Below, piece by piece: positions 47,697 to 57,642 of a DNA stretch of 64,000 bases. This DNA comes from Didymella arachidicola (taxonomy: Eukaryota > Ascomycota > Dothideomycetes > Pleosporales > Didymellaceae). A program made the position numbers and the translations under genes. The stretch is from the NCBI GenBank assembly GCA_016630955.3, contig CM049997.1, forward strand, positions 1,393,501 through 1,457,500, written 5' to 3'. Below the pieces are notes generated by a model. The model saw only the letters and a list, made by a program, of their open reading frames with translations, searched no databases and had not been told where the DNA came from. Positions within the stretch are counted from its first letter, which is position 1. Each line of letters opens with the position of its first letter.

Positions 47697-48969
47697 CTTC
47701 TGCGGTCGAGAGAGGTGGAGTAGCTGCGGCGCGGCGTGCTGCAAGGGTCGGGCTCGAAGCTCGACCGTGGCACAGCAACCGCCTGCTGGAGTCGTTCGAT
47801 TGGAGCGCAGGACGTGCGTGGCACTGGGCCTGGCGCCTATCAGACCGGGGGAGCTATGGCCATCTGCGTTTCGAGCAGCAGCGTCGGGGCACAGGTGTCA
47901 CGTTAGGCGATGCCAGCCGTGGTGCGTCAGGTCGAGAGTTGCGAGTTGGGCCACGGCTGCCGCAGCCACCAACACCTGCAACGGCAACCCCGCGGCCAAT
48001 CCAACTCGACACCCATGCCCCTCAACATCGTGACATGTCCTTTCTCCTTGTCTGCTTCTGCCGCCTTCTGCTAACAATTCCATCGACTCCTGCCCGCCTC
48101 TTCTAGTTTCCAAACTGGGCCAACGTCCCAGCTCCAGTGTGGGTAACGAGGCGTGGGCCCAATGCGCTGCTGCGCTGTTCGATTGCTCACCGTATAGTGG
48201 GAAATGGCTGGTCCCTGGTACGCACGCAGGACCCAGCCACAACCACTGCAATCCAAATGTGTTGCTCAAATGCCAGAGTCGATTGAATAAAGAGGGAGGT
48301 CCCTTCTCAACGTCAGTCGGCGCGACTTTGAGCTCGTATTTAGGGGTGGCAGGGCATGCTGGCTCTCAGCAGGGACCGCTCCAACTTCTGGCCCGACTTC
48401 TGTGTCCATGCCCCATCTGCGAGCCATAACACAAGACCTTCTTCGTTTCAGCCCGCTGCTACTAACTAACCTGACCTGACCGCAACGATCCTTGACATTT
48501 GCTGACAGTTGTGAACTTGATGCTAGCTTCTCTACGACATGCACACGACAATCAAACTAAACACACGCGCACAGCCAAGTACACCACAGAGAATGGCACT
48601 GATTGCAGTTGACCATGCGAAGGAATGTCGCGCTTGTAAGAGTCTCTCACCTATGATGGAGAGGGAAGGAGCGCGCGGCTCCGTGGAAATGAGAAGGGAA
48701 CCCAGCTTGAACGACAGCAGTTTGTTGAACCCCTGCATTTTGTTCTCATACTATCACCTGTATACCGGCTAGCATTATTGTCTGCTTCATCCCGTCAAGG
48801 TTCTAAATTCGTTCTTGCGTTACCTCTAGCGTCTTCTTGAATCTATCGACATTTTCCCTTTTACCCAACACTTTGTCTTTTCGTTGCAAATCATCCAAAT
48901 CCATCCTGATCATCTTACCTTCTCATCTCTAACATTACGCGGGCGGGTGCGCTCTTATGTCCCTCATCG
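47697..48969. other. Intergenic 1.27 kb
   Basis: Promoter side of the disordered-protein gene and 3' flank of the F-box gene. Short frames only, no motifs or repeats of note. Confidence 0.5.
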
Positions 48970-50376
48970 TCACTTGGGAGCCTCTCCGTTGGAGTCGGTA
49001 GACGGAAGGTGGACGGTGGCGACTTTGCGTGCTGCGCTTCTTGACGCCGCTGCCTTTTGCATCGGAGGCCTCTCGCTTGACGACTGGGGTGACGGAGGGG
49101 CTCTTGACTCCGGCACAGGGGAACTTGCCGTTGACGAAAAATGATCGGGACTGGCTGAGTTGGAAGGCGCGAGCAGCGAATGCGCTGCAGCGGGCGAGGT
49201 TGCACCGTCTGAGAAGGACTCAAGCTTGCGCTTATTTGCGACGACGTTGTTTAAGGAAGGAGCATCTGGCTGGACCTCTGCTCGAGCACTGCAGTCAACA
49301 CCCACAGTTACCCGTGGGTCGTCTTGACGTCGAACCAGGCTCTTCTCATCCTCTCCTCCCACCGACTTCTCATGTACTGCAGCTCTCAGCGCCATGAGCC
49401 GTTCCTTGAAGTCGCGAGGCAGCTCCTTTGGGTAGGATGCTGCGTTGAACTGATCACGGTCCTTCAGTTCTTTCACTGTGTAAAACATACGACAGATCGT
49501 CGTCGACGATGCCACGACATCTTCCATCCTTGCCAGTGACACATACACATCTTTCATCTCCACCTTGCGGATATCGGGACAAACAAAGTAAATACGAATC
49601 TGCCGCAGACGATGGACCACCTTCTCCAATCGGTCAAATGGGAGATCGCAGACAGACGTTCTCTCGAAGATATCCAGAGTGCTCGCATGAGGAGGGAAAT
49701 TAGCTGGCTCCATCGTCGTAAGAACACCCGTGCCAATCTCCACATGTCTGACCGAGTTGATGTGCTGGAGTCGGAGTGTGTCGTTATACTTGAGCCCTGT
49801 GTACTTCCCAGCACAGAAGATGCTCAGCGACTGCAGCCTAAGGTGTTGGAGGTCGTTGACGTAGTCGTCCCACTCAAGGATGGGTTCTTCTTGATGATGG
49901 ACAGGGTCTGCATGTAGCATGAGCGTCAGCTGCTCCACGTTTCCAAGTACCGAGAGTAGAAGGAGGCTCAGGGATGAAGTGTCCTTGGCGGTTGTATGTG
50001 GGATGTCGGTGCTGAAGACGTTTTCGACTTCTTCCATCAGTGCTTGTGAGCTGGGGTATTCGTCAAGGACGTAGTCGAGCGCTAGTCCGCAGCCTTTGAC
50101 TGTTTTGTCTGAGAGATGGCATATAGCATCGTGTCTCGATTGTTTGAGGCTTAAGTGACGAACCTTTCGGGCCCATTCGCGGTTCTGGCTGATGCGAGAG
50201 ATGTACCAGGTAATGAGGTGCTGAGGAAGGAGACCGATGTCGCAGACTAGAGCTTCAATTGCCGTTCCACAAGTGCGACGGTTGGTGCAGGCAAAGTTCA
50301 GTCGGTCTTTGCGATCAAGAGCATATGAGATTCCGAGCAAAAGCTCATCAGGCAATCTAGAGATATGATCCGCCAT
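48970..50376 (-). CDS. F-box-like protein of unknown target
   Basis: Intronless, 468 residues. The N-terminus reads ISRLPDELLLGISYALDRKDRLNFACTNRR, a recognisable F-box-like opening (residues 4-40) that would bind Skp1 in an SCF ubiquitin ligase. The middle has scattered Leu-rich segments (LSLLLLSVLGNVEQLTLML, LQHLRLQSLSIF) compatible with degenerate leucine-rich repeats. The last 120 residues are Ser/Pro/Ala-rich and disordered (SSPVPESRAPPSPQSS). F-box proteins of this type are a large variable family in filamentous fungi. The substrate is unknown. It sits in a block of same-strand genes with separate promoters. Confidence 0.85.
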   Translation of the reverse strand: MADHISRLPDELLLGISYALDRKDRLNFACTNRRTCGTAIEALVCDIGLLPQHLITWYISRISQNREWARKVRHLSLKQSRHDAICHLSDKTVKGCGLALDYVLDEYPSSQALMEEVENVFSTDIPHTTAKDTSSLSLLLLSVLGNVEQLTLMLHADPVHHQEEPILEWDDYVNDLQHLRLQSLSIFCAGKYTGLKYNDTLRLQHINSVRHVEIGTGVLTTMEPANFPPHASTLDIFERTSVCDLPFDRLEKVVHRLRQIRIYFVCPDIRKVEMKDVYVSLARMEDVVASSTTICRMFYTVKELKDRDQFNAASYPKELPRDFKERLMALRAAVHEKSVGGEDEKSLVRRQDDPRVTVGVDCSARAEVQPDAPSLNNVVANKRKLESFSDGATSPAAAHSLLAPSNSASPDHFSSTASSPVPESRAPPSPQSSSERPPMQKAAASRSAARKVATVHLPSTDSNGEAPK

Positions 50377-50833
50377 GACTGAAATTCGAGGTGGCTTACG
50401 ATAGTGAAGGAGTCTTCTACGAAAACCTCTGCGACTCTGCGGCCAGCTCGCTTAGTCCAGCTGCTTTCACCTCCACCGTCCGAAGTACTCGGAGCTTGTT
50501 TGGAACGTACTATCTGAGTAGCAGGTATCAGTCATGACAGTTCCTAGCAGCATAACAGGAAATGATGCCGTCACCTGGCACTAATAGACCTCAGACGTAA
50601 GAGCTGTTCAAGTGATGCCAGTATTCCAAAGTTGAGCTTTTGAACGCCCATTGATTAGTGCAGCGGAGGATCTGACAACGAACAGGTTAGGTGCAATCAG
50701 CTAGGTTTCCCATAATTCACCTGAGGCGAATGTGTCAAGCCGAGGTTCTGTGGCTTGATATAGTTTTCTCCCGCTGACGAAAATGCAGCTGCAGCTTGTC
50801 TAAAGAAGCATTCTTCAGCTCATCAAGCAGTGT
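50377..50833. other. Intergenic
   Basis: Between the F-box start and the end of the cysteine-rich gene. No gene or repeat was recognised. Confidence 0.5.
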
Positions 50834-51382
50834 CTACCATACAACAACCCTTCTCTGCAACGCTGTCAAGGCATTGTCGTTGGGCTCGCTCTCCCCAAAT
50901 CCACACCCACCATCTCTTTCCTGCGCAACTGCAGGGCCAGCACATTTGCCGCTCTTGAACCCACAGCATGCACTTGCGCAATCGGCATCCTTCGTACAGG
51001 CTCCGGTAATGAATTGCGTTCCCTTCGATGGCGCCGAACTAGCGCCACTGGGTGGGATCTGGATAGCGACTGGCGACGCCTCCGCCTGAGCAGTCGTGGA
51101 CGCGGCGCCAGTCAGTGCAAGAACCGCATCGTTATTCGGCTGGGCGTTGCCGAACCCGCAACCACCGTCTCTCTCTTGTGCTACAACAGGTCCGGCACAT
51201 TTGCCGCTCGTGAAACCGCAGCATGCGGATGCGCAGTCGGCGTCTGCGGTGCAGGTACCCGTGATGAATTGAGTGCCCTGGGCAGCGGCCTGCAGGGAGA
51301 CTGCGCGATGTCAGTGTGTAAAATCCAAGTTATGAAGGCACTTACATATGCAGAAAACAGCGAATTGCAGGAGCCTGGTCAT
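50834..51382 (-). CDS. Small cysteine-rich secreted protein with two tandem modules (BAS2-like)
   Basis: Two exons, 51382-51346 and 51300-50834, give 167 residues. The 45-nt intron has GTAAGT and CGCAG ends and falls inside the signal peptide. The precursor begins MTRLLQFAVFCIFSLQ and a cleavage site after AAA is likely. The mature protein has two 43-residue modules, each GTQFITG, six cysteines in the order C-C-CC-C-C, DADCASACCGF, SGKCAGP and QERDGGCGFG, joined by about 42 residues of Ala/Ser/Pro linker. Each module could form three disulfides. The pattern resembles small secreted proteins that I recall being labelled biotrophy-associated secreted protein 2; that link is from memory. A host-interaction or cell-wall role is inference. 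No long ATG-started frame shows this gene, so it is easy to overlook. Confidence 0.85.
50894..51022 (-). repeat. Cysteine module 2 of tandem pair
   Basis: Second 43-codon unit. All six cysteines and the GTQFITG and QERDGGCGFG blocks are the same as in module 1. Differences are Thr/Ala, Ala/Lys, Thr/Lys and Val/Ala. Confidence 0.9.
51149..51277 (-). repeat. Cysteine module 1 of tandem pair
   Basis: First 43-codon unit of the secreted protein. Compared with the second unit it has 4 amino-acid differences but about 24 codons that differ only synonymously, so the protein sequence is conserved although the DNA has diverged. Confidence 0.9.
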
Positions 51383-52137
51383 GGTGTTGGAGGCTCAAGT
51401 GGTATCAGGAATATGTTATGGTAAGGTGAGATCGCGATCTTTCGTCGTTCAATTCCGATTCAATCTTTGGATGACTGTGATGATGAATTTCGCAGCTGCC
51501 AGTCTGGTGGTGTCACAAGCAAGCTTTTATATCAGAAGCACAAGGAAAGAATGACAACGACAAAGCTTGGGAAGATCCTTCGACCCCCGAAGACATCAAA
51601 ACATGGTGCTCACGATATGTTTGATATTTGCACTGCAGCACGAATCATCCTCCAAAGATAGCATCCGTGACATCCACCCAAGACGATGACTGTAGACTCA
51701 ACAACAGGTGAGGTTGTAGAAAGAGCTCATGCGCCAATCAACATGAACCTCGAGTCGTAGCCGCCAAGCTGCACGCTTTGAATGTCTGCCTCAGTGCGCT
51801 GACCGTTTCTGTCATGTTTGAAGAAGTAAGGCGCCGACGTTGATTGTTTTACCTGAAAATGTTGGCGGCTGAGGTGTGGCTGAACAACGAAACTTCAGAC
51901 GTTACAGGTTCGATGCTGCCCGCAGCACGCAAGGAGACAGCAGGATTATTTCTGTGGCGAGCAGCAACAATGCGCAAGCGTGAAAATGAGGTCGTGTTCG
52001 GAGCTTGTCACGCTGAGATTGGAATCTGATGGTGTAGTGCAAATATTCGACAGCGGAATGCCCGGCCACACCAACCATTGGTCCAAGATCTGGAAGGACT
52101 TGGTAGATATACATTGAAATGCGGTGACCTTTTCGCC
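51383..52137. promoter_or_regulatory. Upstream region of the cysteine-rich secreted protein gene
   Basis: About 750 bp between the secreted-protein ATG and the end of the Dnt1-like gene. No coding signal. Any infection- or stage-specific control elements would lie here, but none can be identified by eye. Confidence 0.45.
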
Positions 52138-55100
52138 TTAATCACTATCGCTACTGCTACTGCTTTCATCGTCGCTACTCTCATCACCGCCTCCAAGACC
52201 AGCAAGCGTTGTGCTCTTCACCAGCTTGCCAAGATTCATATTTCGTGGATCGAATGGCTTCTTCTGTGTCGTAGCTTGGGCAGCCTTGGTGTCAGCCAGT
52301 TGCTCTCGTAGGGTTCGGAAACCAGTGTATCGGCGGCGATCGACTGCTTGTCCAGAGATTGATTGGCTGGAGCGAGCAGCCTGGGATGACTGCACCGTTG
52401 GCGGAAGTATTGGTGTCTGTTGGACGGGACGACGAGACTGAGAAGGGGTAGACTGGTTGCTGTGTGGGACACTGGGGCCGGGGGTCAGTACTGCCCCTAG
52501 GGGAGGTGAGGAAGGAATATCAGCCTGGGCGTCAGCAGCAGTGACTCGTCCGTTCGGAAGATCAGTCAGCTCAGCATTTTCATCTTCAGAGCTATCCGAT
52601 GACGAGTCGATCTCGCTCTCGCTGTCCTGCTTGCTGTTGACATGTGGCGATGGAATCTTAGCATTCGTCGCCTCCTCTGCATTATCCTCACTCTCTGACG
52701 CATCCGGCGTTGGGGAGTGACTAAGAAAGCGGGCAGGACGCCGGGAAACCGCTGGAGAAGATCGTACGGATGCAGCTGCACTGGCGGATCGCGACCTGAG
52801 GTTGTTGCTCTCGAGAGGTGTGATATTGGGATCCTGTTCGGCAAATCCTTCATCCTCCGTCAGCGGTGTCATGACTGCTCCTACGGGCGCTGGCGCTTGA
52901 TGTTGGGGCGATTTGTGGTTCGTGTTATCCTCCTGGTTCAAACGACCGAATCCCCAAGACTGGGTTGACCAACGCGCAGCTCCTGCTGCTTCTTGCCCAG
53001 AAGGCGGCTTGTCTTGGGTCAGAGGTCTATCAGTATGCTTCCCCGGCCCCCCATATGGGAGCTGTTCCTCTGCTGGGGTCGTAATTTCACCATATTGTCT
53101 TTCACTGCTGTCAGGGACGTGTGGAGGTTGTCCCCTGGCTGGAGATTCCTGAGCCTCATGTGCTCCATCCACTACTACCGCGTTGTGCTCATCAAGATGG
53201 TTTTCCGCGCTCAGGGAGTCCAAGGAAGACGCTACCGCGGTCGAGGTCTCGATAGTACCATTTACTGGCTTTGAGTTCGACGTCGTGATATGTACCTGCT
53301 CAGGCTCACCACGGTTGGATTTGGGAACGGAATCGGGCGCAGCGCTGTTTGGTCCTGCTGATGTCCTGGCCGTAACACTGGGAATGTTTATGCTTGGGCC
53401 GTGATCACCAGTCAGAGCCGACGAGGGCTCAGCACTTCTGCCACCTCGAGAATTACCAGTATCCGATACTGAAGGTGCGTTATCCGGCTCAGTGTTGATA
53501 TTGTTGACGTTTTGTAGGTACGAAGTAACGTCCTCGCGGCGGCTTTGCGTAGAATTGCCCCGGTTGACTTTCGACCTGATAGCGTCCTGGGTCCCATCGT
53601 TCACATTTCCAGTGTCGAAGCTTGAGTGTCGACCGCCCCATCCATGTTCGTTCTTCTGATGTCGGCTGAGAAGATCAGCGCGGGTGAAGTTCTTGCCGCA
53701 GTTGTAACACGCATGCCCGCGGTCGTCGGTATGCGTCCTTTTGTGTCTTGTCACATTGTCTTTACGCGCAAAACGTTTCCGACATATAGGACATTCATAG
53801 GGCTGCGCTTGTGCTGAACCTGTAGGAGATTGTGTGCTTAGCGGTGTTCCTGTCTTACGTGCCGGAGTCTTGAATGCCGCAGCTCGCTTGCTTTTTGACG
53901 ACTTGGTGACGCTTTGTGAAGCTGCCGAACCGACCGACGATCGAATTCCTGGGCTTGAAGGCCGTCCCATGGGGGTTTTCAATGACGTTGACTGCTTTGG
54001 GGATGACCGAAAGGTAAGCCGAGACTGACTTGAGTGTGGTACCATAGCTGGCGTCGTAGCGGTCTTGGAAGCCGTACCGCGCCTCGCGCTGGCAGGTGTA
54101 CTCATCAGGGTAGTTCGCGATGGCTTCTTCAGACTGCCAGGCTTTGCGGACTTAATGTTGAAACCCCTGGCGGGAGTTTGCGGATCGCTAGGAGCTGCAG
54201 CTTCGTCGAGAAAAGAGGCTGTCATATCCACGTCTTCAAGATCTACTCCGTTGCTTGCGGTGTAGCTGGTTGGTTGTGTTGCATGTATTGCAGCCTCCTG
54301 CGGACGCCGGGTTGCATGAGTGTTTGCCACAGAAGCCGGCGTTCCGTTCTCAGCGAAGCCGTCGTACTCTCGAGTGCTGTTCAAGAGGGTGACACCTGTC
54401 CTGGGCGAATGACCGTATGTTCTACCACGCTTGCCCGGAGTGATCGTCGCGTGCATAAATTCGGGCGAATGAGGCACATCGTAGATGTCCTCGCGCTGTC
54501 GTATCGCCGGTGCAGATTCAGCCTCGGGCTCGATTGATGATATGGGCGATTGTTGTATGGCGACTTCGCGCGGGTCAAGTCGGGGTGATTGTGCCTGGAG
54601 CGGTGCATCTGCGAGCTCGTCTCCTGTTGTTTCCTCCACTATTGGCACCTCCACATCTGTCAGCTGCTGCGGTGCGTCTGGTGAGTCTTCGCGCGTGGTG
54701 TGTGTTCGTTCTTGCGAGGGGCGCCCATCGTGGGATTGTTCTCCAATGGTGGAGTCGGGGATGTGGGTGGTGAGCTCGTCCGGTGACGCAGCCTCCATGC
54801 CGTTGAGATGAGGGGACTGTATCGGTGCAGTTTCCTCCTGTTTGATCACAGCCTTGCTGAACGGCGCGTGGCCGGTCTCGGTGCGGCTCAGCTCGATGAG
54901 CGAGGCGCCTGTCTTTGACCTGGTCGAGCGGGGCACAGCCTGTGTATCAATCGGGCCAGTCGCTACAGCTTGCTGTGACTCGGTGGAAGGGATCGGTCGA
55001 TTGGGCGAGAACTGGCGAGCGTCGTGGGTGCTCTGCCGCTGTTGCGACACGACGCGGCGCCTTTTGTTGGCTCCGTCCTCGACTTCCTCTCCACCACGCT

Positions 55101-55500
55101 TCTGGGCGCCCTTTGGCCGCAGCATGGACCCTGGAACGACTGAGATGTCACGGTATATAAAATGCGGAATGACCTTGATCACACGCATCTTGACGTCTGC
55201 CTCGCCCGCGAAGATGTCGCCCACGGTATCCGTCATGTCGAGGTCGCAGTCGTAGGCGTCCTGGAGTTTTTTGATGCTGAACGTCGCCGCTTGCTGGGGA
55301 TCAAGGTAATTGGTCTTGTATCGCTGCTCGATATCGGCCCACACAGCCTCGAAGGTCATGTCCAGCTGCACAGGCATGGCGAACTTGCGCTCCTTGAAGT
55401 CCGCAAGCGCCACGTTTCGATAAACGCCATGTGCATTTTCCTCCGCCAGCGCCTCGACCACGACCGTCAATCGCATGCGCTTGCTCGGTGCCTCGGACAT
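52138..55500 (-). CDS. Dnt1/Net1-like nucleolar protein with two embedded C2H2 zinc fingers
   Basis: Single open frame of 1120 residues from the ATG at 55500; the frame opens earlier only with a TTG. Residues about 9-115 (RLTVVVEALAEENAHGVYRNV...YDCDLDMTDTVGDIF) resemble the N-terminal domain of Dnt1/Net1 proteins, which anchor Cdc14-type phosphatase in the nucleolus. A long disordered Ser/Thr/Pro-rich region with many SP/TP sites follows, suitable for CDK control (inference). Residues 568-622 form two C2H2 fingers (ECPICRKRFARKDNV, ACYNCGKNFTRADLL). Another disordered region leads to KPFDPRNMNLGKLVKSTTLAG and an acidic SSDDESSSSSDSD tail. The finger insertion is not part of Dnt1/Net1 as I know them. 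The domain call is from memory and should be checked. Confidence 0.8.
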   Translation of the reverse strand: MSEAPSKRMRLTVVVEALAEENAHGVYRNVALADFKERKFAMPVQLDMTFEAVWADIEQRYKTNYLDPQQAATFSIKKLQDAYDCDLDMTDTVGDIFAGEADVKMRVIKVIPHFIYRDISVVPGSMLRPKGAQKRGGEEVEDGANKRRRVVSQQRQSTHDARQFSPNRPIPSTESQQAVATGPIDTQAVPRSTRSKTGASLIELSRTETGHAPFSKAVIKQEETAPIQSPHLNGMEAASPDELTTHIPDSTIGEQSHDGRPSQERTHTTREDSPDAPQQLTDVEVPIVEETTGDELADAPLQAQSPRLDPREVAIQQSPISSIEPEAESAPAIRQREDIYDVPHSPEFMHATITPGKRGRTYGHSPRTGVTLLNSTREYDGFAENGTPASVANTHATRRPQEAAIHATQPTSYTASNGVDLEDVDMTASFLDEAAAPSDPQTPARGFNIKSAKPGSLKKPSRTTLMSTPASARRGTASKTATTPAMVPHSSQSRLTFRSSPKQSTSLKTPMGRPSSPGIRSSVGSAASQSVTKSSKSKRAAAFKTPARKTGTPLSTQSPTGSAQAQPYECPICRKRFARKDNVTRHKRTHTDDRGHACYNCGKNFTRADLLSRHQKNEHGWGGRHSSFDTGNVNDGTQDAIRSKVNRGNSTQSRREDVTSYLQNVNNINTEPDNAPSVSDTGNSRGGRSAEPSSALTGDHGPSINIPSVTARTSAGPNSAAPDSVPKSNRGEPEQVHITTSNSKPVNGTIETSTAVASSLDSLSAENHLDEHNAVVVDGAHEAQESPARGQPPHVPDSSERQYGEITTPAEEQLPYGGPGKHTDRPLTQDKPPSGQEAAGAARWSTQSWGFGRLNQEDNTNHKSPQHQAPAPVGAVMTPLTEDEGFAEQDPNITPLESNNLRSRSASAAASVRSSPAVSRRPARFLSHSPTPDASESEDNAEEATNAKIPSPHVNSKQDSESEIDSSSDSSEDENAELTDLPNGRVTAADAQADIPSSPPLGAVLTPGPSVPHSNQSTPSQSRRPVQQTPILPPTVQSSQAARSSQSISGQAVDRRRYTGFRTLREQLADTKAAQATTQKKPFDPRNMNLGKLVKSTTLAGLGGGDESSDDESSSSSDSD

Positions 55501-55776
55501 GTGGGTGCGGTGCGTGATGGTGCACGGAAACGGTCGGTCGAGCTGTCGTGTGGAGAGCTTCAAGAAACAGAAAGTTGCAGTGTGGGGCCGCCGCTACTAG
55601 CGCCGACGCGCTCACCGTAAGACCCACAGCTCCCCCACGCAAGGTACACCTTACTCGCGCTAGTTTGCATTGCAGCAGAGTGTCTAAGATATAGAATTAA
55701 AAACTAAAATATTTAGCATAATCTTTGATTACTAACAAAGTAGAAATATAATTTAAATTTATAAAGAATTAACGTA
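55501..55776. promoter_or_regulatory. Dnt1-like gene promoter, ending in an AT-rich block at a transposon
   Basis: Only about 276 bp separate the Dnt1-like ATG from the transposon. The last 95 bp (55680-55776) are strongly AT-rich, unlike the adjacent gene, and may mark RIP-affected sequence. Confidence 0.5.
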
Positions 55777-55834
55777 ACGTACATGTACAGCGAACGGAAC
55801 GGTCAACGAACGGAACACTTTTGCCAAGACCCCA
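55777..55834 (+). repeat. Element A left terminal inverted repeat
   Basis: Begins ACGTACATGTACAGCGAACG. It contains CGAACGGAAC twice, at 55791 and 55807 (16 bp apart), then CACTTTTGCCAAGAC. It is identical to the reverse complement of 57583-57640. Confidence 0.93.
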
Positions 55835-55904
55835 CCAAAACTCCCCCCATTATGGCCCATAATACCACACTTTGGCCCTGCATAGGTTAAAAGAAGCTAT
55901 ATTA

Positions 55905-57560
55905 TCACTCAGAGCCCTCTTTTACAGCATTCTTGCACGTTCGCGCGTTGTGCCCACCCTCTCCGCACCGTCCACAGCGTCGTTGGGATGGTTCACCTCC
56001 TTCAGCGCGCACCCGCTTCTTTGCCTTCTTACCATCACCACGCGCCCCAAACTCCTGCAGAGTAGTTAACCGCTGGCCTTCTTCAACTGTAAGGCTTCCC
56101 TCAGCATGAATACGCTTTCTTTTGTGCGATTTACGTCGCGTAGCGGCTTCATTAGCTGCTTGAAGCTTAGCTATCTCCTGTTGTGCTAAAACCAGCTTGT
56201 GCGCAACAATTGCTGCCCCCTTTGCGTAGTGCTCAAGCGCGCTCAGCACAGAATTTGGGGAGCTGCCCTGCTGCCTCTTATACTTGTCTCGAATTAGAGT
56301 TGATTGCGACTGAAGTTCTAGGGTATTGCTTGGGGTTTGCGACTGCCAGGGCTCGTTGTTTGTGGGGAGTGGTGGTGATGGAGTGCGCAGCTTCACATCA
56401 AGGGTCGATATGACCCGTTCTAGGTCAAAAGGGACCAGTCCAGCGCCTCGGAACCCTCCCTGGATATTACTGACAGTAACGGCTTTCTTGTGAGCTGCTT
56501 TGAAGCATGGCAGGAACTCCTGCTTTGTGACGTGGTTAATCCGGCTGCGCATGAGCTCATTGACCTCAACACTGTACGCCTTCTTCAGAGGGCTAAAACA
56601 ACCCACGTCAAGTGGCTGCAGGAGGTGCGACGAGTGCGCAGGCATACATAGGATCACAATCTTGTGATCCTTGCAGTATTGCGTGAATTCTGCAGTGCTG
56701 TGGCTCCCATGACCGTCAATAATCAGCAATCGGTGGCTGCCAACAGTGCGCGCCTTTGTATGCCTGTCAAAGTGCTTCAACCAGTCAATACCAAGCTGGT
56801 TGGTGGTCCAGCCGTTCTCAGAGATGGCATTAGTCCAATCCTGGGGCAGGTTGTCGTCCTTATACCAGCTAGACTGGTGTTGGCGCGCTTTAAAGATAAT
56901 ATATGGCGGAATGGCCCATCCGGTGGCATTAATGCCCTCAATGACTGTTACCCACTCCCGGTTGCCTGGCTAGACCTGCTTCGCTCGCCCTGGCTTCTCT
57001 GCATCCGTGACAACTACTCCGCTGGATATCTGGCCCATCATGAAGCCTGTCTCGTCGAAGTTGTACGTGTCATCGTCTAAGATACCGTACTTGGCTTTGG
57101 TATTAGCTACTAGGCTGAACCAACCCAGGATCACCTCAGGATCCTCGCAGAGGGCTCGCTTGTAGTCGTACTTGCGATTGAAAACTGTTTTGAGCTCCTC
57201 CTGACGCGAAACAAACCTGCTGGCCCACCTTGGGCCAACAGGGGCCAAACCGCGCTCTCTTCGCAGAGAATTGGCCATATCAGCCACAATTTCAAGCCGG
57301 GGGGACTCTCCTCGCGTAACCAGCTCAAGTATGCGCATAACAATTACCTGCTCCTCAGCGCTGGTTAAGTTCTGTAAGTTGGCCATAGTATCACCGCGTG
57401 AAGGTCGTCCGGCGCGTCGATGATGTAGTGTGGTTAAGGGCACGTTGTAGATAACTGCAGCGCGTCGCAAGGAGAGTTTAGGGTCTTGTTGAAGAGCTTG
57501 AAGCGCAAGCTGTACCTGACGCTCTTTAAACGCGTTGAAATGTAGTTGTTGTTGAGACAT
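55905..57560 (-). pseudogene. Element A pogo-like transposase with one premature stop
   Basis: Reads from the ATG at 57560 to 55905 (551 codons) with one in-frame TAG at 56972-56970. The equivalent codon was probably CAG (Gln), a C-to-T change in a CpA context as RIP makes. No frameshift is seen. Order: psq-type helix-turn-helix (LRRAAVIYNVPLTTLHHRRAG), CENP-B-like helix-turn-helix (VGPRWASRFVSRQ), then DDE core with YNFDETGFMMG, LLIIDGHGSHST and SSHLLQPLDVGCFSPLK. A basic region and a C-terminal CCHC zinc knuckle (CGRCGEGGHNARTC) end it. It is probably inactive unless read-through occurs. Confidence 0.92.
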
Positions 57561-57582
57561 TAGTAGAGGAAGGGTGTGTTGA

Positions 57583-57640
57583 TGGGGTCTTGGCAAAAGT
57601 GTTCCGTTCGTTGACCGTTCCGTTCGCTGTACATGTACGT
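57583..57640 (-). repeat. Element A right terminal inverted repeat
   Basis: Exact reverse complement of the left repeat over 58 bp. The next inner base differs. Confidence 0.93.
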
Positions 57641-57642
57641 TA

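Larger units (their letters stand above)
55777..57640 (-). mobile_element. Element A: complete pogo/Fot1-type DNA transposon with TA duplication
   Basis: Length 1864 bp. Perfect 58-bp inverted repeats bound it (55777-55834 and 57583-57640), flanked by TA at 55775-55776 and 57641-57642, the usual target duplication for this superfamily. One transposase gene lies inside on the minus strand. Size and layout match Fot1/pogo elements described from Dothideomycetes. It abuts element D directly, using the TA that borders D. Confidence 0.92.

Noticed and set aside
46354..47778. 474-codon minus-strand frame overlapping the disordered protein
   Set aside because: Arg/Pro/Gln-rich frame-shifted reading of the same low-complexity sequence. 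The alternative frame has the Cys cluster and a sensible core.
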